23,226 nt of DNA from an uncultured beta proteobacterium (GTDB taxonomy: Bacteria; Pseudomonadota; Gammaproteobacteria; Burkholderiales; Rhodocyclaceae), in contig CAIVZW010000087.1 of NCBI GenBank assembly GCA_903910495.1, positions 1-23,226 of the forward strand, given 5' to 3'. Below the pieces are notes generated by a model that did no database searches, was not told where the DNA came from, and was given only the letters and a program-made list of their open reading frames with translations. Made by a program: the position numbers and the translations under genes. Below, one piece after another: positions 19,499 through 23,226 of this stretch. Each line of letters begins with the position of its first letter. Position 1 is the stretch's first letter.

Positions 19499-20116
19499 CT
19501 AAATAACGTAGAGGGCGATGGCAAAATAGTGCATCAGACTGCCGCCGATGACGAACAGGTGCCAGATGCCGTGCCAGTGTCTGAAGCGGCTGTCAAAGGC
19601 GTAAAACACGATACCGATGGTGTAGAACAGCCCGCCACCGGCAAGGCATACGAAGCCGGCCGTTTCGATGTGATCGAGCAGCGGTTTGACGGCCACCAGA
19701 ACAACCCAGCCCATGACCGCGTAGATAACCAGCGACGTGATCCGTGCTTCCGAGCGCGGCTTGATCTCCTGCAGCATGCCGACGACAGCCAGCCCCCAGA
19801 CCACACCGAACAGCGTCCAGCCCCACGGGCCACGCAGGGTGATCAGGCAGAAAGGCGTGTAGGTTCCGGCAATCAGCAGGTAGATCGACAGGTGGTCGAG
19901 CTTGCGCAGGATGACCTTGGTGCGCCCGCGTACGCTGTGATAGAGCGTGGATGTACTGTAGAGAAGGATCAGCGTGGCGCCGAAAATCGAGACGCTGACG
20001 ATTTTCAATGGATCGCCGATTGCCGCCGCCATGACAATCAGGATGACGGCACCGGTCACCGACAGTACGGTGCCGACAAGATGCGTCCATGCGTTGAAGC
20101 GTTCTCCGTGATACAT
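19499..20116 (-). CDS. trhA: Hemolysin III / TrhA-family (PAQR) membrane protein
   Basis: The 205-residue protein is predicted to have seven membrane helices and belongs to the bacterial hemolysin III/YqfA branch of the PAQR superfamily. It begins GERFNAWTHLVG, has the STLYHS motif after helix 2, KLDHLSIYLLIAGTYTPF, and ends with HWHGIWHLFVIGGSLMHY. The histidines and the Ser/Asp residues of these motifs form the metal site in relatives. In E. coli the family has been linked to membrane energetics; the hemolysin name is historical and does not establish toxicity. ATG 20116 has an AAGAAAGG-type ribosome site just upstream on the minus strand. It is a single gene, tail-to-tail with glmS (one base between stop codons) and divergent from cls. 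Confidence 0.93.
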   Translation of the reverse strand: MYHGERFNAWTHLVGTVLSVTGAVILIVMAAAIGDPLKIVSVSIFGATLILLYSTSTLYHSVRGRTKVILRKLDHLSIYLLIAGTYTPFCLITLRGPWGWTLFGVVWGLAVVGMLQEIKPRSEARITSLVIYAVMGWVVLVAVKPLLDHIETAGFVCLAGGGLFYTIGIVFYAFDSRFRHWHGIWHLFVIGGSLMHYFAIALYVI

Positions 20117-20292
20117 AAAGCCTTTCTTTTCGGGTTGCGGTGATGCGCGAACAGCAAGACGGCTAATTCTGACACATCATTCTGCAGAATACATTCAGGC
20201 ACGCATTTCGTCGCTCATGCGTCTGCGCGCAAGTTCGGCTATGATCTCTGGATGCAAGCTGATTCTCGACTCATGCCAGAGTCCGGCCGGTA

Positions 20293-21705
20293 ATGCTTTT
20301 CGACCTGATTCGCCGGCACTGGGAAATCCTTGACGCCCTGCTGGTCGCGGTCGGGCTGGTTATCTACGTTGCGGCTTCGCACAGTCTGCATCAGCGCCGA
20401 CACCCGTCGGCAGCGATTGCCTGGGTTCTGGGCATCCTGCTGGTTCCTTATCTGACCCTGCCGCTCTATATGGCATTCGGCAGTCGCAAACTGGTGGCAC
20501 CCCACCCGGCTCAAGGTGCTCGGCGGGCCGCTGTCCCAGCCTCAGCGACACACGCCACGGCGGCTCGCGCACAGCAACTTGGCGTGGCGATGGGCCTGCC
20601 CGATCCCGTAGCTTACAGCGATCTCATCATTCATGAAGATGGCACACAGGCGCTGAACGAGTTACGGCGAATCATCGACGGCGCAAGCCGAACACTGGAG
20701 GTGAGCACCTTCCTTTTCGGGCGCGATGTGCTGGGCGACGAAGTAGCGGAAAGGCTCAAGCAAAGGGCACGAGCGGGCGTCAGGGTGCGCCTGCTGATTG
20801 ATGGCATCGGTATCTATCTTGGCGGCTACCCCGATCTGAAAGGCTTTGCCGAGGCCGGTGTCGAGGTGGTGCGTTTCGTTCCGCCGTTTCGTTCTCCCAA
20901 ACGTGGACGAACCAACCTGCGTAACCACCGCAAGATGCTCATCGCTGATGGCCTGCATTTATGGTGCGGAGGCCGGAATCTGGCCGCCGAATACTTTGAG
21001 GGGGATTTGCGTCCGATCCTGGGGCGTATGCCCTGGGTCGATCTGAGCTTTGATCTCTGCGGACAGATTGCCGGGCAGGCGCTGCAACAGTTTGAAGAGG
21101 ACTGGGCCTTTGCCGTCGAACAACCCGTGCCCGATTCAGCGTCCCTGCAGAGTACGGCTTCTGCTTCCGGAGCGCTGGCGCAACTGGTCGCCAGCGGCCC
21201 TGACCGGCCCGACGACACCATTTATACACTGCTGGTCTCCAGCTGTTTTACCTCGCAGAAGCGCATTCTGGCGGTGACGCCTTATTTCATTCCCGATACC
21301 GCGTTGCTGACGGCGCTAATGCTGGCTGCACGTCGCGGCATCGAAATTGATCTGGTCTTGCCGGCACGCTCCAATCACCGTCTGGCGGATTTTGCCCGTC
21401 ACCGCTTGCTGCGTGATCTGGTGACCGCAGGGGGGAGAGTATGGATGCATCCGCGCATGATTCACGCCAAGGCCGTGGTGATCGACGACGAACTCGCCCT
21501 CGCCGGATCAGCCAATCTCGACGGGCGCAGCCTGTTCCTCAATTACGAGATGATGGTGGCCTTCTACGACCGCAAGGGTGTGCGCGGCTTTGCGCGCTGG
21601 GTCGAGACACGGCGGCAGGAAGCGCAGCCCTACGTTGCGCGTTCCCCGGGGATGCTGCGCGAGTTGGCTGAAGGCTTGCTTCTCTGGCTGGCTTTCCAGC
21701 TCTGA
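20293..21705 (+). CDS. cls: Cardiolipin synthase-type phospholipase D protein
   Basis: The 470-residue protein has two N-terminal membrane helices (about 12-30 and 38-61) of the PLDc_N type ending YMAFGSRKL, as in ClsA. Two HKD phospholipase D motifs follow: His212/Lys214/Asp219 (NHRKMLIADG) and His391/Lys393/Asp398 (IHAKAVVIDDE, then ALAGSANLDGRS). Such enzymes condense phosphatidylglycerol with another phospholipid to make cardiolipin at the inner membrane. Residues 276-305 are a variable linker. ATG 20293 has only a weak ribosome site (CCGG about eight bases upstream); the ATGs at 20252 and 20273 are out of frame. A TATGAT at 20240-20245 could be a -10 box, but no -35 is clear. The catalytic sites are intact; the exact Cls subtype is uncertain. 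Confidence 0.9.
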   Translation: MLFDLIRRHWEILDALLVAVGLVIYVAASHSLHQRRHPSAAIAWVLGILLVPYLTLPLYMAFGSRKLVAPHPAQGARRAAVPASATHATAARAQQLGVAMGLPDPVAYSDLIIHEDGTQALNELRRIIDGASRTLEVSTFLFGRDVLGDEVAERLKQRARAGVRVRLLIDGIGIYLGGYPDLKGFAEAGVEVVRFVPPFRSPKRGRTNLRNHRKMLIADGLHLWCGGRNLAAEYFEGDLRPILGRMPWVDLSFDLCGQIAGQALQQFEEDWAFAVEQPVPDSASLQSTASASGALAQLVASGPDRPDDTIYTLLVSSCFTSQKRILAVTPYFIPDTALLTALMLAARRGIEIDLVLPARSNHRLADFARHRLLRDLVTAGGRVWMHPRMIHAKAVVIDDELALAGSANLDGRSLFLNYEMMVAFYDRKGVRGFARWVETRRQEAQPYVARSPGMLRELAEGLLLWLAFQL

Positions 21706-21735
21706 TTCCACTAGACAATAATAACGCTGCTTTGT

Positions 21736-21789
21736 CTCCCGGGAGCGCAGCACAAGCCATCGCTGAGTGAGAACGGCAGCGCCCGGGAG
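21736..21789. other. Inverted repeat between convergent cls and dsbC
   Basis: CTCCCGGG (21736-21743) pairs with CCCGGGAG (21782-21789); after a two-base bulge, CGC (21746-21748) pairs with GCG (21779-21781). The loop is 30 bases. It sits in the 114-base gap between the cls stop and the dsbC stop, where transcripts from both sides must end. There is no T-run, so it is at best a non-canonical terminator or RNA 3'-end structure. Confidence 0.45.
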
Positions 21790-21819
21790 TGAGCGCCGCA
21801 ATGCTTGTTTCTGAAGGGT

Positions 21820-22527
21820 CTACTTGCCCGGCGACTGTCCGAGTTTTTGCTCGATCTGCGCGATGGGCACCGCCCCCGGAACGCGCTCACCATCGGCAAA
21901 GAAGAGGGTCGGGGTGCCGGTGATGGCCAGCTTGCGACCAAGCTCGACCGTTTTTTGTACCGCACTCGTGTCGCAATCCCCCTTGGCGGTGGGAGTCTTG
22001 TTGTCCTGCATCCAGTCATTCCAGGCCTTGACCTTGTCCGGCGAGCACCAGATCTGGTTTGACTTTTCCAGGGAATCGGGTGAGAGGATCGGTAACAGGA
22101 AGGTATAGATGGTGACGTTGTCGAGTTTGGCCATGTCCTTCGCCAGTTTCTTGCAGTAGCCACAATTCGGATCTTCAAATGTGGCTAGTACGCGCTTGCC
22201 GTCACCGCGCACCTGTTTGACGGCGAACTCGACCGGCAGATCGGAAAACTTGATTGCCGTGAGCCTTTGCATACGCTCGGCGGTCACGTTTTTCATCGTT
22301 TTGCCGTCGATCAGCGTGCCGGCGATGATTGCCGAAAGCTTCTCGTCGGTGTAGAGAATCTGTCCCTCGGCGTAAACTTCGTAGAGTCCGAGATAGGGGC
22401 TTTTGGTCACGCTGGTGACTTTCGCACCGAGTTTGGATTCGATCGCCTTCTTGACGCTGGCCTCATCAGCAAAGGCGGGCAGGTTCAGCGCAGCAGCCAG
22501 TGCGAGCGGCAGCAGTTTTTTCAACAT
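21820..22527 (-). CDS. dsbC: Periplasmic disulfide isomerase DsbC
   Basis: The 235-residue exported protein has a signal peptide cleaved probably after Ala20 (LPAFA/DEAS). An N-terminal dimerisation domain follows (about 21-80; VTSVTKSPYLGLYEVYAEGQILYTDEK). The thioredoxin-like domain has the CGYC active site (122-125), the cis-Pro loop TGTPT (Pro206) and a second cysteine pair, Cys161 and Cys185, that matches the structural disulfide of E. coli DsbC. Its role is to reshuffle wrong disulfides in periplasmic proteins, kept reduced by DsbD. CGGAG lies about eight bases before ATG 22527. It follows the UbiH-type gene on the same strand after 29 bases, an arrangement I associate with betaproteobacteria, and is probably co-transcribed with it. 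Confidence 0.96.
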   Translation of the reverse strand: MLKKLLPLALAAALNLPAFADEASVKKAIESKLGAKVTSVTKSPYLGLYEVYAEGQILYTDEKLSAIIAGTLIDGKTMKNVTAERMQRLTAIKFSDLPVEFAVKQVRGDGKRVLATFEDPNCGYCKKLAKDMAKLDNVTIYTFLLPILSPDSLEKSNQIWCSPDKVKAWNDWMQDNKTPTAKGDCDTSAVQKTVELGRKLAITGTPTLFFADGERVPGAVPIAQIEQKLGQSPGK

Positions 22528-22556
22528 GGGACATCTCCGTTTTAATACGTTAGAAG

Positions 22557-23226
22557 TTAAAAGGCGCCGAGAGCGTAACGTACGAGCAGGCCCTTTAAGA
22601 CAGGCAGGGCATTGCTTAGGTTCATCCCGATGTTGCGCAGAGGCTTTAGCCCCGGAAGTTTCTCACGAAACAGCCAGCGCAGTGTATGAGTTGTGTATTG
22701 CATCAGTACCGTTTCTTCGCGTCGCGCACGCTGGTAACGACGCAACAGGCGCTCGCTGCCGATGTCCTGCCATTCGGGTGTGGCCGCCAGCAACCCGGCC
22801 AGCGCCCTGGCATCCTGAAAACCGAGGTTGATGCCGTGGCCGGACAGCGGGTGAATGCCATGCGCGGCATCACCGATCAGCGCCAGCCGTGGCGCTACGG
22901 TCTGCGGAACGCGCATCAGCCGTAGCGGGAAAGCAGTGGGCGGGGTAATCAGCTTGAACTCGCCCAGTTCGTGCTCACCTGCGCTGGCGACGTGCTGACA
23001 AAGCTCTTCATCCGTCAGCGCCAGCAGTTCTTCCGCGTGCGCAATGGGGGTCGACCAGACGATCGAGATGCGATTGCCGGCCAGCGGCAGCCAGGCTAAA
23101 ACGCCGTCATCGCGGAACCACTGCCGGGCGATGCCGCGATGCGGGCGTTCGCATTCGAAGTTGGCTACCAGCCCCATCTCGCCGTAATCCGTATTGATGG
23201 CCTGCAGACCCGTGGCCTGGCGTACC
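22557..23226 (-). CDS. UbiH/UbiF/VisC-family FAD-dependent ubiquinone hydroxylase, C-terminal part
   Basis: The frame is open through the right edge of the window, so only the last 223 codons are visible. The methionine at 23177 is internal: upstream residues reading VRQATGLQAINTDYGE join smoothly to GLVANFECERPHRGIARQWF, as in the family. The second FAD motif is clear (LIGDAAHGIHPLSGHGINLGFQDARAL), with Ser and His where many homologues have HPLAGQG. The C-terminal helix bundle includes RYQRARREE. Members hydroxylate the ubiquinone ring during biosynthesis; which position is modified (UbiH, UbiF, UbiI or UbiM type) cannot be decided from this fragment. The N-terminal GxGxxG FAD fold lies outside the window. 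Confidence 0.92.
   Translation of the reverse strand, partial: VRQATGLQAINTDYGEMGLVANFECERPHRGIARQWFRDDGVLAWLPLAGNRISIVWSTPIAHAEELLALTDEELCQHVASAGEHELGEFKLITPPTAFPLRLMRVPQTVAPRLALIGDAAHGIHPLSGHGINLGFQDARALAGLLAATPEWQDIGSERLLRRYQRARREETVLMQYTTHTLRWLFREKLPGLKPLRNIGMNLSNALPVLKGLLVRYALGAF

Overview
The window looks like a chromosomal segment of a betaproteobacterium, most likely Rhodocyclales-like (Dechloromonas/Azonexus/Accumulibacter type). The reasons are moderate-to-high GC (roughly 55-60 % by eye), the gene order pilO-pilP-pilQ-aroK-aroB-dgt, a gltB-gltD pair further along, an E. coli-style fused PntA, and a UbiH-type hydroxylase next to dsbC. The genus is inferred from protein flavour and gene order; no database search was made. 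I see no insertion sequence, tRNA, rRNA, CRISPR array, prophage or plasmid signature, and coding density is high.

Layout. (1) 1-2888: end of a type IV pilus assembly operon (pilO fragment, pilP, pilQ) with ATGA/GTGA stop-start overlaps, closed by an intrinsic terminator. (2) 2919-5651: aroK-aroB-dgt, three overlapping genes for shikimate kinase, 3-dehydroquinate synthase and a dGTPase-like HD hydrolase. (3) 5705-8788: a long hairpin between convergent genes, then pntA-pntB (proton-translocating transhydrogenase) on the minus strand. (4) 8789-9251: the only long non-coding stretch, lying between the divergent pntA and gltB. It holds an NtrC-like dyad, a sigma-70-like promoter with a perfect TATAAT, and an intrinsic terminator upstream of the gltB start. 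(5) 9252-15459: gltB-gltD (NADPH glutamate synthase) and a strong terminator. (6) 15512-19497: an unrecognised membrane-anchored winged-helix protein, then glmU and glmS (UDP-GlcNAc synthesis). (7) 19499-23226: trhA (minus), a cardiolipin synthase-type phospholipase D (plus), and on the minus strand dsbC downstream of a UbiH/UbiF-family hydroxylase that runs off the right edge.

How the genes work together. PilO/P/Q build the alignment subcomplex and outer-membrane secretin of type IV pili. AroK/AroB are two shikimate-pathway steps. PntAB makes NADPH from NADH using the proton gradient, and GltBD consumes NADPH to make glutamate, so the shared divergent control region is metabolically sensible. 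GlmS uses glutamine to make glucosamine-6-phosphate and GlmU finishes UDP-GlcNAc for the envelope; Cls, DsbC and the ubiquinone hydroxylase are further envelope and respiratory functions.

Novelty. Most of the window is well-known housekeeping. The two places most deserving a second look are the 252-residue three-TM/coiled-coil/winged-helix protein at 15512-16270 and the promoter-terminator-gltB leader at 9094-9251. I found no convincing new multi-gene system.
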